Counted from the first letter of the stretch, positions 1 through 12,968 are shown. The stretch: DNA of 64,000 nucleotides from Thuidium tamariscinum (GCA_947034885.2 OX344753.2:17484001-17548000), one strand, 5' to 3'. The notes: generated by a model not told the origin, from the sequence alone. Translations and numbers: made by a program.

Positions 1-2100
1 GATGGGGCACAGTGCCATGTTGATGCGCAGATCGATAGGTATTAGAACAATTAATAATCAAGAAGTTTCTACTGAAATTTTGCACCGGGAACGGGGGGAA
101 TCAGGGTGCAGGGGCAAACAGGAAACGGAAATCACTGGTAGCCTGTTGACATTGTCGGGAGAAAGTCGTGTCAACAGGGGCTTTGTAGTAGTGCGTACAC
201 CAGCAATTACGTAATGCACCCCCTCCGAAACCAAAGCTGATCTCTGATCCTTGCGTACTAGATACCAGATCCGTACCACTCTCTGAAACCAATAATCCAG
301 CTCCGATCCTTGTGTAAGAGTCGTCCCGCGCGTTGAACACGAAGAATGTATCCCAAGTTCACTAGATCATGACTTTCGCAGATTCACCTGCACATGAATT
401 CGACTCAACAACAGATCGCTCCTGCCAATCGCCAGAGATTTGGGCAGCTGCTCGACTGGACTGGGCTCGACTGAACCCACTAGGTAGAAGCAAGTCAGCT
501 GGACTACTACATAAACTATCGAACTTGCAAACGCTGTAACAACCACAACAGCCGCAGTACAATGCGGATAGAATGAAAACAAGAAGACGAAGTGAATGTC
601 GATAAGATCTGGATAGCTAGATCGAGGCTTCCAATGTACGGTCGAGCTATCGCGAGACTGAATCGTTATGAGTTGAATTGTATGGATGGGGTTGACTTGA
701 TCGACTTCCTCTGCATGCTTGACTGCATTATTGTTTCAGCGAGGCGTTAAGTACCACCCCTTTTGCTCGAGTCTCCCATTGTTTTAGGCTTTGCTTTATT
801 TTGATGCTTCATTAAAGGAAGAATGATGCTTCATTAAAGGAAGCCTTTCATTGTTTCGGGCTTTCATTTTTGCCTTTTTTACACAAATGAAACGGAATTT
901 CATTGCAAGAGAAATAAAGTAAAGTGGCCTGAGGGCAACCGAGACGCCCCAGCCCATGAGCCCGGCCACAACCACACCCCGACACGACCAGCAAGGTTTT
1001 GCCCTCAGGGCAGGCACGGCGAGGGGCCGTATTGTTTCGGGCTTTCAGCTTCACCATCTGAGGGCGGGAATGCGGGATGGGAAGGGGATGCGCTCAAGGG
1101 AAATGCCGAAATACGTGTTCTCAGTCAGATGGCGTCGACGGCGAAACAACGTGAGTCTGGCTACTGTCAGGAACGAAGTCATCGCAAATTACTAATTCTA
1201 GCCTTGCAACAAGACGTTTCGGCCTTTCGGGGCAGCGACCGGGAAATATGGACTGTAGAAAATTTGGGCCTGCTAATTTAAGAAAGCGGTCTATAACTTT
1301 TGGTGGAGAATAGTGTGAACTTGCTAATTTTCCCCTCATCTTGCGCTGGCTTGTCAGACTTTGCCGAATGGCGGATGGCCCCTCTTCCAATCAATTCCAG
1401 AGCGTCGTCGGTCTCGGCAGATCTAACTCATCCCTCTTGTCATGTACAGAGCAAACAAAGCGGTCCCATCAAATTCCGCCGCTTTTATCATTTCAATTCT
1501 GTTTGGAACATACGATGACCTCTAAAATATTATTGAATTTTCCGGTAGCACCAGAATCTAAACCTTTCCTGGAAGAGCTTCTGCGCCGGAAAGAGATCCC
1601 GGCATCGAACTTCCGTGTGGCTGCCAGTGTGGCTCCGTCACGGCCTGGACACTCTAGACAGAACTGCATTCACGTGCATCACTCGGAATCATTGAATACT
1701 AAAGTCTACAAACTTACTTATTGGACTCGAAAGCAATAACTCATTTTACCCCTCACTGCGTGAAGACACTAATGATGGGCCTCTTAGCCAGCCAGAGCTT
1801 TGAAAATTGCAGTGCCTGTGTGTTTTGTTGTGTGGTTTCCCTGCCAGGGCACTTGTGGTTGGCCGGTTTGTATCTTTCCCCCTGGCAATGAAATTTCGTA
1901 TTATTTGATGAAAAAAAAAAAAAAATTGCAGTGCGTTGACTGTGTTCTTCCACACAATTGGAACAAAATAAAAATTTTAATTTTAATTTATATATACATA
2001 TCAATGATTGATAACTGAACAGGCAAACTGTAGTTGTGTCAAACACTAAGTTTTGTATTAGATAACCAATGAGCCACGCTAATAGTGGCAAATAGGTTAT
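1..2100. other. GC-richer stretch without an assignable gene
   Basis: This stretch is clearly richer in G+C than the DNA after 2.1 kb, which suggests former or present transcribed sequence. The longest open frame (1341-1739, +) has an inner start at 1514 but no motif I recognise. A 19-base unit starting GATGCTTCATT is tandemly doubled at 802-843. GCCTGAGGGCAA near 928 is mirrored by TTGCCCTCAGGGC near 1000. A piece around 880-900 (GGAATTTCATTGCAAG) is echoed in reverse near 1880, so at least part of this is repeat DNA. It could be the edge of a gene lying left of the window. I assign no function. Confidence 0.4.
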
Positions 2101-2906
2101 CGGACATAACCGGTTGTACATTTTTCAATTTCAATTACAACTTTTGATCTTCAAGTTCCAAGGGTGTAGGAAGCAAGTTGAAAGGAAAGAAGATTATGAG
2201 TTACAACTTGTCATGGCAACGGTGACGGGTTGCGTATGGGATGATGCCACATTAGCGTTGAAAAGTCAACCACCACATTGATGGTGAATTTCGTTAAAAT
2301 GGTGATATTCCATGTGCTATTTTTCAAACCATATCGTTTGAATTGAAAGCTAACATTTAGAACAAGTATAGATTTTTAGACATCAAGGATGTATAAATTT
2401 TTAAAATCTACGACAAATTTATATTACAAAATGCAGACCATGTGGTTTGAAATATCTTGGACAAGTATAGATTTGAAACATCTATGACATATATAGATTT
2501 TAGAATTTAGACCCAATGGTTTGAATTGTCAAATTAATGGAATTTCGCCATTTTCATGAAATTTGTCATACTAGTAGTAGTTTGCATCAATGAACGGGGA
2601 CTACCGACATTTAGTAGCATTGTAGCGGCCGACACACTTTCGGCCAATTTTTGAAAAAACCAGGATGGATGAAGTTCTAACAAAAATCTACCATTTGGCT
2701 CACAGAACTCCCCAGACTGTGGTTTGCATACTCAACTACCTATCTAAGCTTAAATGTAACCAAAGCCAAATATGAACTCATCCAATCCATCACGTAATTA
2801 GTTCAATAACTAATTAGTCATTTGTGATTTCAAAGTACCATATTTGATTATTGTGTATGTATTTTCTTGGTTATATTCTTGAACATTGAAATTTGGCCAA
2901 GAAAAT

Positions 2907-3998
2907 GGGTGAATGCAAGAAACACTTGTACTATTTGTTGCGTTTCGTCACACCCTTTTTTTTTCTTTTTTTTTTAGCCATAACTTTTGTGTCTTAGCTC
3001 CAAATGACTCAAAATTTATAAGGAAGCTACTCATGGCTGTTATGTATCTAAATTGAATTTTGGAGATTTTTCAAAAATAATTTATTATTTTTAAATAGCC
3101 CCCAAAATTTCTCACAATACTCAATTTAAGGGTTTTTAGCACCCCGTTTCTCCAAAAAAACGAATTTTGATCTAAAATTTGGAGAACATGGTCTCCTAGT
3201 AGACTTATACCTGCTGTCCAAAGGAATTCTAAAAATAATTATTTTTAAGTGTTGTAGAAGTCCACAAAGAGAGCTTCATTCTGCATTTTTTTCCAAAGGT
3301 ATAAAACATTGTTTTGGTGAGGATTTTGGTCAAATCTCATTACCAAAAAGTTTTTTCAAGTTTTTTATTTTTATGTATTTTTCAAAAAAATAATATTATT
3401 TTTAACAAATTAAAATGTCACAAGTTGTATTTTCTTCACCGGAACTTTGGACATAGAATTCTCATAGAATTCTGGTGAAAAAAATATAGCTTGTGACATT
3501 TTAATTTGTTAAAAATAATATTATTTTTTTGAAAAATACATTAAAATAAAAACCTTGAAAAAACTTTTTGGTGATGAGATTTGACCAAAAAACTCACCAA
3601 AATAATGTTTTATACCTTTGGAAAAAAATGCAGAATGAAGCTCTCTTTGTGGACTTCTACAACACTTAAAAATAATTATTTTTAGAATTCCTTTGGACAG
3701 CAGGTATAAGTCTACTAGGAGACCATGCTCTCCAAATTTTAGGTCAAAATTCGTTTTCTTGGAGAAACGGGGTGCTAAAAACCCTTAAATTGAGTATTGT
3801 GAGAAATTTTCGGGGCTATTTAAAAATAATAAATTATTTTTAAAAAATCTCCAAAATTCATTTTAGATACATAATATCCATGAGTAGCTTCCTTATAAAT
3901 TTCGAGTCATTTGGAGCTAAAACACAAAAGTTATAGCTAAAAGAAAAAGAAAAAACTAGGGTGTGACAAAAGGCTTTAAGTGTTTCTTGCATTCACCC
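2907..3998. mobile_element. 1.09-kb foldback transposable element (GGGTGAWTGC family, copy A)
   Basis: The two halves are near-perfect reverse complements of each other, meeting near 3450, with arms of roughly 500 bp. The ends are GGGTGAATGCAAGAAACACT on the left and its reverse complement ending ATTCACCC on the right. Flanking AAAT occurs at 2903-2906 and again at 3999-4002, a 4-bp target-site duplication. The arms match the left part of copies B-D, so the foldback probably arose by inverted duplication of one side of an ordinary member. No coding capacity is seen. Transcription across it would give a very long hairpin, a possible source of small RNAs. The 4-bp duplication with GGG ends does not fit any plant superfamily I can name with confidence. 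Confidence 0.85.
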
Positions 3999-4282
3999 AA
4001 ATACACACTTCAATGCTTTAATTTGTAGAAAATAGTAAAAGAAATTTTCAACAAAATTAAAAACTAAACATTTAGAAAGACTTTTTGATGATGAGATTTG
4101 ACCAAAAAAATGAGGTCAAAACCATCTTTCATGTTTAGAAGTGCATGCGCTAAGTGGCTGATTTGTATAGATGTGGATGGTATAAAATAATGTATTTTTA
4201 GATTTCCTTTAATAGGAACAAGTGTATTTAGTAGGAAAATATACCACAAAAATTTTACCTCATAACCATTAATTTAAACCAA

Positions 4283-4998
4283 GGCGATTGCAAATTTGCA
4301 AGAAACACTTGTCTTATTTTTTGTCACACCATGTGCACTAATTTGTTTTTTGGCCATAACTTTTGTGTTTTAATTCCAAATGACTTAAGATTTATAGAGG
4401 AAATATTGACGACTATCATACAACTTCTTTGATTTTTTGATAATTTTCAAAATAATTTACTATCCAAAAATAGGCCCAAAATGTCTATCATATCACTTGC
4501 TAATTTGGAGGTTTTTAGTACTATCAAGCGCCTTTATGAAAAGTTACATTGTGAAATTTTGTAGAGTGCTTTGTAGTACAAAAATACAACTTTCTATCGA
4601 AGGAATTTTTAAAATAATTAATTCTATGTGGTTTGGAAGTCTAACTTCTTTCTGCTTGCATTTTGAAGCATATAAAATATTATTTTCATGGTTTTTTTGT
4701 GATTGACCATCTCTATAAAGTTATTACAAATGGACAGTTTTTATTTTTGTATTTTCTTATTTATAATATTTTTAACTAATTTTTGAATCAAAGTACCTAT
4801 TTTCTTCAATTTTTGCACTTTTCAAGTTCTCCTACTTAGAGAATTTTTCTATCCATTTCCTTTGGTAAAAACCTTTGTCTCAAAGGTATATACATTAATC
4901 ATATTTTTTATATTTAAAAAAAATTAGTCTTATAATTTTAAAGTACTCCAGAAAAAAATCATGAGTATGTAGTAAATAGTACAAGTGTTGCAATCACC
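4283..4998. mobile_element. GGGTGATTGC-family element, copy B
   Basis: The left end GGCGATTGC is followed, after a small local duplication, by GCAAGAAACACTTG. The right end is ACAAGTGTTGCAATCACC. The interior shares with copies A and C the order GGCCATAACTTTTGTG, AAATGACTtAAGATTTATAGA and GGTTTTTAGTACT. It is about 716 bp, diverged and non-coding. No clean target duplication is seen (AACC lies 2 bp from the left end and directly at the right end). Confidence 0.7.
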
Positions 4999-5691
4999 AA
5001 CCACTCAATAGTATAGGAAAAAACCTAAATGTTGAAGTGTGAGAAGTTAACAAAATTGACTTTTAAATATTAAAAAAAGAATTTAATGTTAAAAAATAAG
5101 GGATACAATTAAGATCAAGATATCTAAAAAAAATTGGTTTGGGCATTTAGTTAATAGTTTAAAATTTATAGCATTCCAAAATTGAAACACAAGAAAATTG
5201 GCAAGACAGTGTGTCTTGCAATCATTCCTATAACTTTATTTCACATCCAATGAATTATCAACTCCTAAAGTTCTTTGACTACCAATATGTTTTCACCAAA
5301 AACACTCTAAAGATGCCATTTCTAGTAGAAGTGCCAAATTTTAGAAAAAATACGTTTTTGTTGGATGAATATAATTATAGAATCATGTGGTCATATAGCC
5401 TACATAACAGTATGTCCTAGTTTGAAAAGATATACAAAGAAATTTTGGAAATTTCTACCATGTATAAGCTTAGTACAATATATAAGCCTTTGAATTCCTT
5501 TTATGGCCTTGCCAAAAATAGGAGAGTTGCACTTCACAAGGTTACATTTAAATGAAAAATTACCTATATCATTGGTGCTTCTTTGGATTCACTCTTCAAA
5601 CCAAGTTGGCTATATACTTGAAAAAAAATTTAGATCATTTGGAATTGCACAACATATAGGACAAAAATTGTAAGTAGAAAGAAGTAGAAAA

Positions 5692-6423
5692 GGGTGATTG
5701 TAAGAAACACTTGTACTATTTTATATCACACGTGGTATGCTAATCTATTTTTTGGCCATAACTTTTTCATATTAGGTCTAAATGACTCAAGATTTATAGA
5801 GATGTTACTCAAGACTACTATACACCTTACTTAATTTTTTCATAATTTTCAAAAATAATATATAATCCAACAATAGACCCCAATTGAGTGTCACAATTGC
5901 CAATTTGGAGGTTTTTAGTACTACTTAGTACCCAAAAAACGAATTTTGAGGTGAAATTTGGATGAAGTGGTCTTCTAGTAGACTTATAGCTAATAGCCAA
6001 AGAAATTTAAAAATAATTAATTTTGAGTGGTATAGTAATCTACAAAGTGAGCTTTTTTCTACTTGTATTTTGAAACATATAAAATGTTATTTTTGTGGGG
6101 TTTTTGGTGAATTACCATACCTATAGAGCTGTTACAAATGGATAGTTTTTATTTTGTGTGTTTATTTTTTTGTATTATTTTTAACTAATTTAAACATCAA
6201 AATACCTATTTTCTTAAGGTTTGGCACTTTTCAAGTTCTCCTATAATTTAGAGAATTTTTCTAAGCAATTCCTTCTATGGGTACCTTCATCTAAGAGGTG
6301 TATACAAAAGTCTTATTTTTTTCAAATTAAAAATTAGTTTTCTAATTTCAAAGTACTCTAGAAAAAGTCATGAGTATTGTTGCAAAACGCAACAAATAGT
6401 GCATGTGTTTCTTACAATAACCC
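5692..6423. mobile_element. GGGTGATTGC-family element, copy C
   Basis: The left end is GGGTGATTGTAAGAAACACT and the right end is TGTTTCTTACAATAACCC, with terminal inverted repeats of about 30 bp. AAAA flanks both sides, consistent with a 4-bp duplication although low in complexity. The interior aligns by eye with copies A, B and D over its whole 732 bp, including CTAGTAGACTTATA near 5976 shared with copy A. Its right end carries GTTGCAAAACGCAACAAATAGT, which matches the outer part of copy A's arms. No open frame of note. Confidence 0.8.
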
Positions 6424-6853
6424 AAAATGATTCAAAATACTAAAATTGTTAAGAATTAAGTTATGAAATTGAAAAACACCAATATCAATCATTGTAATGT
6501 TGTACGAAGTATAAAACAATCTACACCCTATGGTTTTATTTTTTTTTCAAAAAATAGTGAAAATTGAGTTAAATGTAAGACTTCAAAGGTTATTTAGAGT
6601 AGGAATTAGGGAATCATGACTTCCCACAAACCAGAAGTAGGGAAATATTGGACAATCTCTTGCGGATGCCTAATATTTTCCTACTTGAGTCAATCTCAAA
6701 CCACTAATAGTCAATTTTTAGGCATATTTTAAAGAAGTTAAAGTATTTTTCTACCTATTTTCTTACTAATAAATTAATTTTCACCTTGTTTTCATTTCAT
6801 CCATTTTTATTGCCTAATTATTTGAATTTCAACCAATCAACTTCCAATTTTAA

Positions 6854-7782
6854 CCCCAAAAGCCCTAAATTGCATTTTTTGGCAACATAGAAATTTCAAG
6901 CAACTCATTACAAATGGAGATATCAATTTATTTTTCTTTAAAATTTTCACACAACATATGTCCAAAAATTATCTTTAAGGGCCAATAACTTTCATAACTC
7001 TTGAATGCATGGTTAAAAAGTTATTTTAAGATAAGTAGTTTTAATTGCTCCGAATAGGTAGCTAGCTTGGGCAACTTAAACTACTTCTTAAAAATCATCT
7101 TTTTTTAAATCATTTAAAAAAAATTGAAATCGATTTATCATATTTACTTATACGTGGAAATCTTTGAATCGTTCCATTTTCATTGATGAGATGAAAATTA
7201 TAATGAGCTCTAGTTTGTAGGTAGTTTGAAGGTAGTCATGGAATCTCTACTTTATGATAAACTTGAAGTCCTATATTTTTATTCAATTTTCAATATTTTT
7301 GGGAAAAAATAAAAACATTTGGTTTAGGTTGACATTCTTCAATTCCATAAATAAATTTTTAAAAATTTAGTATTTTGAATCATTATCTACTTCTTTTTGC
7401 TTATTATTATTTTCCTATATGTTGTACAATTTTAAATAATCTGAATTTTTTTTAGCATGTACCCAACTTGCTTTGAAGAATGAATCCAAAGAGTAACCAC
7501 TATTTTGAACATTTTGTATACAAATGTGCTCATCTAAAGTGTAGTTGCTTGATTTTCAGTGGGGCCAAAAATAGGACTTTTGTCAATTCAATTGCTAATA
7601 TCTTGCAATCTACACAATAGAAATTTTTGAGTTTTTTTCTACATCTTTTTACACTAGCTTACTACAATATCCTATGATTTTTTGTATCCAAAAATGTTTT
7701 TTTTCTAAAATTTTGTACTTGAACTAGAAATGGAAGTTGTCAAACACTTTTTGTTGAAAATATAGTTAAAGACCTTTAGGGG
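6854..7782. mobile_element. piggyBac-like non-autonomous element, long subfamily, copy 1
   Basis: TTAA at 6850-6853 is followed by CCCCAAAAGCCCTAAATTGC. The right end reads CCTTTAGGGG and is followed by TTGA (7783-7786), one base from TTAA. The interior (CATAACTcTTGAATGCATGG near 6994, and TATCTTGCAATCTACA near 7600) matches the copies at 58925-59864 and 37208-38016 in order. It is about 929 bp with no transposase frame. Flanking TTAA and CCC...GGG ends are the hallmark of the piggyBac superfamily. Assignment rests on ends and flanks only. Confidence 0.65.
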
Positions 7783-8180
7783 TTGACCAACTCATCTTAC
7801 ACTAACTGTCAGGTCTCCTTGGACAATGATGTGCACCAAATAATATGGCATATGGCTATTGTAAGGGGCCATACTTAGTCAATTCTTTTTTGTTTTGTTT
7901 TCGGTAGAGCAATTTGAACCTTAGAATGTATTAAGGGGAAAAAATTGATAGAATCACCTACATTTGTATATTCATCCACAAAATTGTCTACTATGATAAT
8001 CTTGAATCATTCAAATTTTGGCAAATCTATCATTTTTTGAGGGTTTTGGGTTTCATCCTATTTTTGAAACATTTCTCTAAGTGTTAAATTTAAGAAGTTA
8101 GTCTCAAATTCATGTAAGATTTTGGCCAAAATTTGTCAAATAATAATTTGTATAGCCATACAAGCCCACATATACTATAT

Positions 8181-8709
8181 AGGGTACAACCAAAAAAGCC
8201 TTTGACCTTAAAGAGCCATCTACAATCTATGTACATTTCTAAAATCAATTATGTACACAGACTGTAAATAGTGCTTTCAAAGACAGACTTTGATCCTAAA
8301 AAACTTTTGCACATTTGAGTTATTTGTAAAGTACCCTAAGCCGGGGTTTAAACCCATGAGTTTTGTGAAAAACTTGATATAGTTAAAAAGGTCAAAATAA
8401 AAGTGGGTAGGAAACTTATTTTCCATCAAAATGGTGCCTAAAAAAGTTTGGTCCCCACTTTTGAAGGCATGTGACATAAGTATCTTGCAAAAAAGTTTGA
8501 CGCTTCAACTATAGTTGCCTTCTCAACTTCAAAAAACGTCATGCCCAAAGTGGGGGGGGACTTTACAAATAACTCAATTGTATCTAAACATTCTTTGGTG
8601 CATTGGAATGTACTTTCACTTGCCAACAAGACTATATAAAAATTTGAATATCCTAATAATAGTAACTAGGCACAATACCAATTTTGGGCACTTTTTGGTA
8701 TATTCACCT
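8181..8709. mobile_element. TA-flanked short element (AGGTGGGTACACC family), interrupted copy
   Basis: The left end reads TAGGGTACAACC and the right end TATTCACCT followed by TA. The body (CCATCTACAATCT, TGTACATTTC, CTTTTGCACA, TTGGTGCATTGGAATGT, TAATAGTAACTAGGCACAAT) is the same series of words as in the copies at 10226 and 25529. The body is interrupted at 8313-8579 by a separate 261-bp element, so this copy is the older of the two. Confidence 0.65.
8316..8576. mobile_element. TGAGTTATTTGTAAAGT inverted-repeat element, nested copy
   Basis: The ends are TGAGTTATTTGTAAAGTACCC and GGGACTTTACAAATAACTCA in inverted orientation. ATT at 8313-8315 is repeated at 8577-8579 as a 3-bp target duplication. 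Removing the element and one ATT restores the GCAcATTGTATCC word found in uninterrupted copies of the host element. A second copy lies at 58440-58698 and is nearly identical in the interior (GGTTTAAACCCATGAGTTTT, AAAAGTTTGGTCCCCACTTT). It is non-coding and fits a small non-autonomous DNA transposon. Confidence 0.85.
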
Positions 8710-8833
8710 TAATCTGTATTTTGTTTTCAGATCTTCAAAACAAATGAGGTGGCCACAATGAATTTTTTTTCTATTTTCTTGTTTATATTGTATTATAATT
8801 TGCAATTGACCCCCAAATGCAATTAACCCTTAA

Positions 8834-9476
8834 CCCCTAAATGCCCAAGGCTTTTTTTGAGCTTCTTGGAATTTACTCTAAATTTCTTAAAAAGTCAACA
8901 TTTTGATAAGCTTTATCAATTTTTTTTCTATGTAACCATATAAATTCAAAATAGACATGTTAGAGATTACTTAGAAAAAAAAATTACAACAATATGACTT
9001 ATACATTGAAAGGTTATAATGTTTGATCATGAAGGTGTCAAAATTGCAAAAATGAGTTGAAGTCTTTCAATTTTCTTTTTACATGTCAAATCTTAAAACT
9101 TGGTCACCAAAAAACCATGAGGTTAAAGGGACTAATATACATATCTCCAATTACTTTATGGCTTCTCAAAATCTACCCTACAATTTTTTGTTATGAATTT
9201 CTAATGTGTTTTTTTCTCCAAGCTCTAGTATATTTGAGGTTCCTTTCCAAGAGCCCTCAACACTACAGAAAGTCAAGATTGCCATGGACACCTTTTCAAA
9301 AAATCTTGTATAGAAAAATTATAATTAATTATTTTCAAAATTAGACTTTTGATACTAAAATTAGACTTCAAAAAGAAGTTTTCAAAAACATAATCTAAAA
9401 ATAACAATCTAATTAGGTTTTATATATCCTCAACGTTTGCAATCATCCAAATTTTGGTTCTTTGGACATTTATGAG
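8834..9476. mobile_element. piggyBac-like non-autonomous element, short subfamily
   Basis: TTAA (8830-8833) is followed by CCCCTAAATGCCCAAGG. The right end reads CTTTGGACATTTATGAG followed by TTAA (9477-9480), so the inverted ends agree over about 17 positions with a few mismatches. It is about 643 bp. The frame at 9057-9344 resembles nothing I know and looks incidental. Confidence 0.65.
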
Positions 9477-10225
9477 TTAAAGGACGAACCTATAACCACT
9501 AATTCAAAGCTTCATTGTCATTGTCCATCACCCAATTTATGCCATTTTGAAGTAGATATGTGTGAAATTTTTTATATTTATTTACAAAGATGAAGTTACA
9601 TGTCTTCTGTACTTCACAAAAAAATGAGACTTTTTAGTAGAGAATTGTTTTTTTTTGAGAATTTCTTGAAGAAAAAGTGAAGAGAAATCACATCAAATGA
9701 AAAAATTATTTCAAGAAATCTGAAAATTTCATCATGTATGTATTTTACACTAACCGACATCATAATCATAGTATAAATTCAATTTTCGTGTCATTCTATT
9801 GAATGAAAATTTGATAGACATTGAAAATATATCCAAAGTTCAAAATGGCAGTAAAAAATTGAATTAAGGAATTTTTCCAATTTTCCAATTAGATTAGAAA
9901 CTAGAGTAGATGAACTTTATTTTGTTAAATGAGCTCAAACTTATAAAATGACATTTTTGTAGAGAGATTTCAGATTTAAAGCAACAAGTAGCAACTAAAC
10001 AAAATACACTAAAGTGGCATATTTTGTGATTTACTTTTTTACTTACTTCTCATTTATTTAAAGACAAACACTAGCAAGACTACAAATTCAATTATGTACG
10101 CTTTGTAACTCTCCATGAAAGGTCAAGAAGAAAAAAATGGATTAAAAAATGCTTTCAATCTCTCTCCAAATGACCTCATGTTCATTCCAAGGCCACAAAA
10201 TGGCATTGCCAACGTCATGGGGTTA

Positions 10226-10497
10226 AGGTGGGTATACCCAAAAGTGCAATTGATCTTAATGCTCCATCTACAATTTGTGTACATTTCCAAAATCAGTTAT
10301 GTACCTATTTAAATGGAGCACTTTTAAAAAGAAACTTTGACCATTAATAACTTTTGCATATTGTATCCAAATGTGGTGTTCTTGGTGCATTGGAATGTGT
10401 TTGCACTTGCAAACAATACAATATGAAAATCTAAATACCTTAATAATAGTAACCAAGCACAATATCAATTTGTGGTGCTTTTGGGTGCACCTACCCC
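10226..10497. mobile_element. TA-flanked short element (AGGTGGGTACACC family)
   Basis: The left end TA-AGGTGGGTATACCCAAAAG and right end CTTTTGGGTGCACCTACCC are inverted repeats of about 18 bp. The internal words TGTACATTTCCAAAATCA, AACTTTTGCATATTGTATCC, TTGGTGCATTGGAATGTG and TAATAGTAACCAAGCACAAT recur in the other copies. It is 272 bp and non-coding. Confidence 0.75.
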
Positions 10498-10499
10498 CA

Positions 10500-12300
10500 A
10501 CAATGATGATTATAGGTACACATGCCTTTTATTTTAAGGATGGATTTGGGAGGCAAAGTAGCTCAATGTTGAAGTTTTTCTACATGACCAATAATTATAG
10601 AATAATTGTCCATTAGTGGCTTTTTTGAATTGATGTAGTGCATTTTAAGGAAGATTCTATAGGGATTAGTTTCCCGAAAAGGGTAACAATTAAGTGTAGA
10701 AAATCGAAACACCTCCAAAAACTAAACTATATCGCAAAGATTTCAAACTTAAGAAGCCCTTGCTCTTTGAATGATCATGGCCTGCAGAAATTTCACCAAA
10801 GAGTGTTTTAGAATTCTTTTAAATCTAAAGAACAATTTCATAATGATACTTAATTACTACCTTGCCAATTAGAATTTTATCACTTCCTTGCAAAATAATT
10901 CTTTAATATTTTTAACCTCTTCAAGTCCAACGAGGGAGAAAAATGTAGATTTTGGATGGTTTTGGCAAAATAAAATATAATATGAACAAAATCTTATTTT
11001 TGAAAATTTTAATTTTTCCTCCTTTCCCTTTTCAAATGAATTTATTTTGAACTTGGTTTGCACAATAATCATCAAGTATGGAGTGACCACACTAATCGCA
11101 TTGTTAAAAAATAGACAAATATAAATTTTAACATACTTGGATGTACTTCATCTACTTCCCATAGTTTTGACATCAAGCTCTTGAAAACATTTATTATCTA
11201 GACAATGATGCCATCTCTCTTAGGGCTTCAATAAGGAGGCTAGGGGCATTTGTATAGTGTGACTTTAACATGAATATTTGTGATGTAGCTAGCATTCAAG
11301 ATTTTCTATAGTGAAAGAAGCCTTGGTTTACAATATGCAAAAGCTAAAACAACCTATTTTGAATATTGTAATGTTGTAATCTATCTAGAATTGTGTTTTT
11401 TGGAGGTCTTATTAATTTTCTCTCCGCATTGCCTTTTATTATAACTTTTTAAGAATTCACCTTTCGAAAATAACATCATTGTATCCATTCACATAGAGTG
11501 ACTTTGGTAAACAATGTAGCCATTGTTGGAACTAAATTACTTATGGTAATTTATTTCACTTAGTGTATGTATTTTAAAGTACTATAGGTCATTGATAGCG
11601 AGTGTACTATAGGTCATTTGAAGTTAAAGCACCATGAGAGGTTATACCACTAACAACTGCACAATATGCCCAGTCAATCTCTACATATTCAATAATATCT
11701 TGAAAGACATTTAGATAGTACATATTTTGTAAAGTGGTAAATGAAGGAGATCGTGCTGACATGAGCATATCTCTCAACAACTCTCAACATCTCTCTTTTG
11801 TAGATGGGTAGTAGTTTACACTCTCCCATCATTTGCCTATTTGTCTCATTATTTAATAGCCAATGCAACGATAAGCTAATAGTTTGTTGATCTCTACTCA
11901 CTTCAGCCCATGAAAAAGATCATTGCAAAATATTTTAACTCTAATGAATTACAATAGGGAATGTTTTGACTTACTAAGCAATTCTACGAGTAACTCCACA
12001 AAAGTTAGACTTTCCTCAAATTGTACAACAGTGGCTTGCTTTTCAAGTAAGGCCCTATTCAATTTTCTTCACATGTAACTTTCAAAGCAAAGCCCCTCCC
12101 CTTCACACTTCAAAGTGAGTCTTTGTAAACTAGAGACATCTGTAAAAAGTTTTAATGTTTAAGAATATGAAGTCCATGATTCAAGGCCATAGCATTCTCT
12201 AACAATTGTAAACTTTATTTGCTTGTAGACCAAAGGAGGCTTTGCATTGACATAAGGTACTTGGGAGGAACTTTGAGTAACACTTGACTTGTAAAGTGCT
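10500..12300. other. AT-rich intergenic DNA, nothing recognisable
   Basis: Plain AT-rich sequence with scattered homopolymers. Open frames in it are short, lack motifs and have the composition of the surrounding DNA. I see no RNA gene, inverted-end element or clear gene remnant here. Confidence 0.5.
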
Positions 12301-12968
12301 ACAGAAACAGATTTTTGTACCTCACACGTCACGATCGCGTAACAAAACAGAGTTTGGATTCCTTTTTCCACGAGGTTCAGGGAGCACCTCAAGAAGGTTA
12401 TGATGTTACTTGGATCGCAGTAAGCAAAGGAGAAAAGTGGAATCTAAGTTGAACTGTGCACTCATAACGTACATCCAATTGAGGATTGAAGATCGAGGTC
12501 GTCATGCACATTATCTCAGCAAATCTCACAAGCTTCTGAGAATTGAAGACGGCTGTGAGATGACATCAGAGTATGATATCACTTCAGCAGGAAGTAGCAG
12601 TTGCGACGACACTATCCTCTAACAATTTTGCGATGGATTTATAGTGGTTCTGTACTTGGCTAAAAACTTTATGGTCTTTTGCGATTCAGCAAATTTGTTG
12701 CAAAGTCTTGGGTACGGAACCAATGCGCATGTCTATGTCTAAACTGGTGCAAAAACTCTTGCAATCTCAAATAGTTGCAAAGACATTGCGTGGTGTTATA
12801 CTAAACCCTGGCAAAACTGTTGATAGATTTCTGACGGTCATTAGAAAACCTCAACAAAAGCTATTGCGATAGTAACAGTGTACTAGAATTCGACGTTTGC
12901 ACAAGAATTGGGTTTCCCTGAGGCGGTTTTCTCAGGAGGAAGAATTTTGCATACCTGCAGAGGAAGCC
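12300..12968 (+). promoter_or_regulatory. Upstream region and leader of the P450 gene
   Basis: Composition shifts to higher G+C about 650 bp before the P450 start, as expected for promoter and leader. It holds a 70-codon open frame at 12410-12622 in which LRIED occurs twice, 20 residues apart. I do not recognise it, and it may be an upstream frame or a chance frame. The 24 codons just upstream of the chosen P450 start are open in the same frame, but the ATG at 12969 begins the typical membrane anchor. Confidence 0.4.

Noticed and set aside
2-214. Open frame at the window edge
   Set aside because: Opposing frames overlap it, it has no motif, and there is no evidence for continuation outside the window.
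1341-1739. 132-codon plus-strand frame
   Set aside because: Composition is slightly genic but there is no motif, splice context or leader I can defend.
6854-7782. Search for a transposase inside the piggyBac-like elements
   Set aside because: No frame of adequate length or with spaced acidic residues is present in any copy, so they are called non-autonomous.
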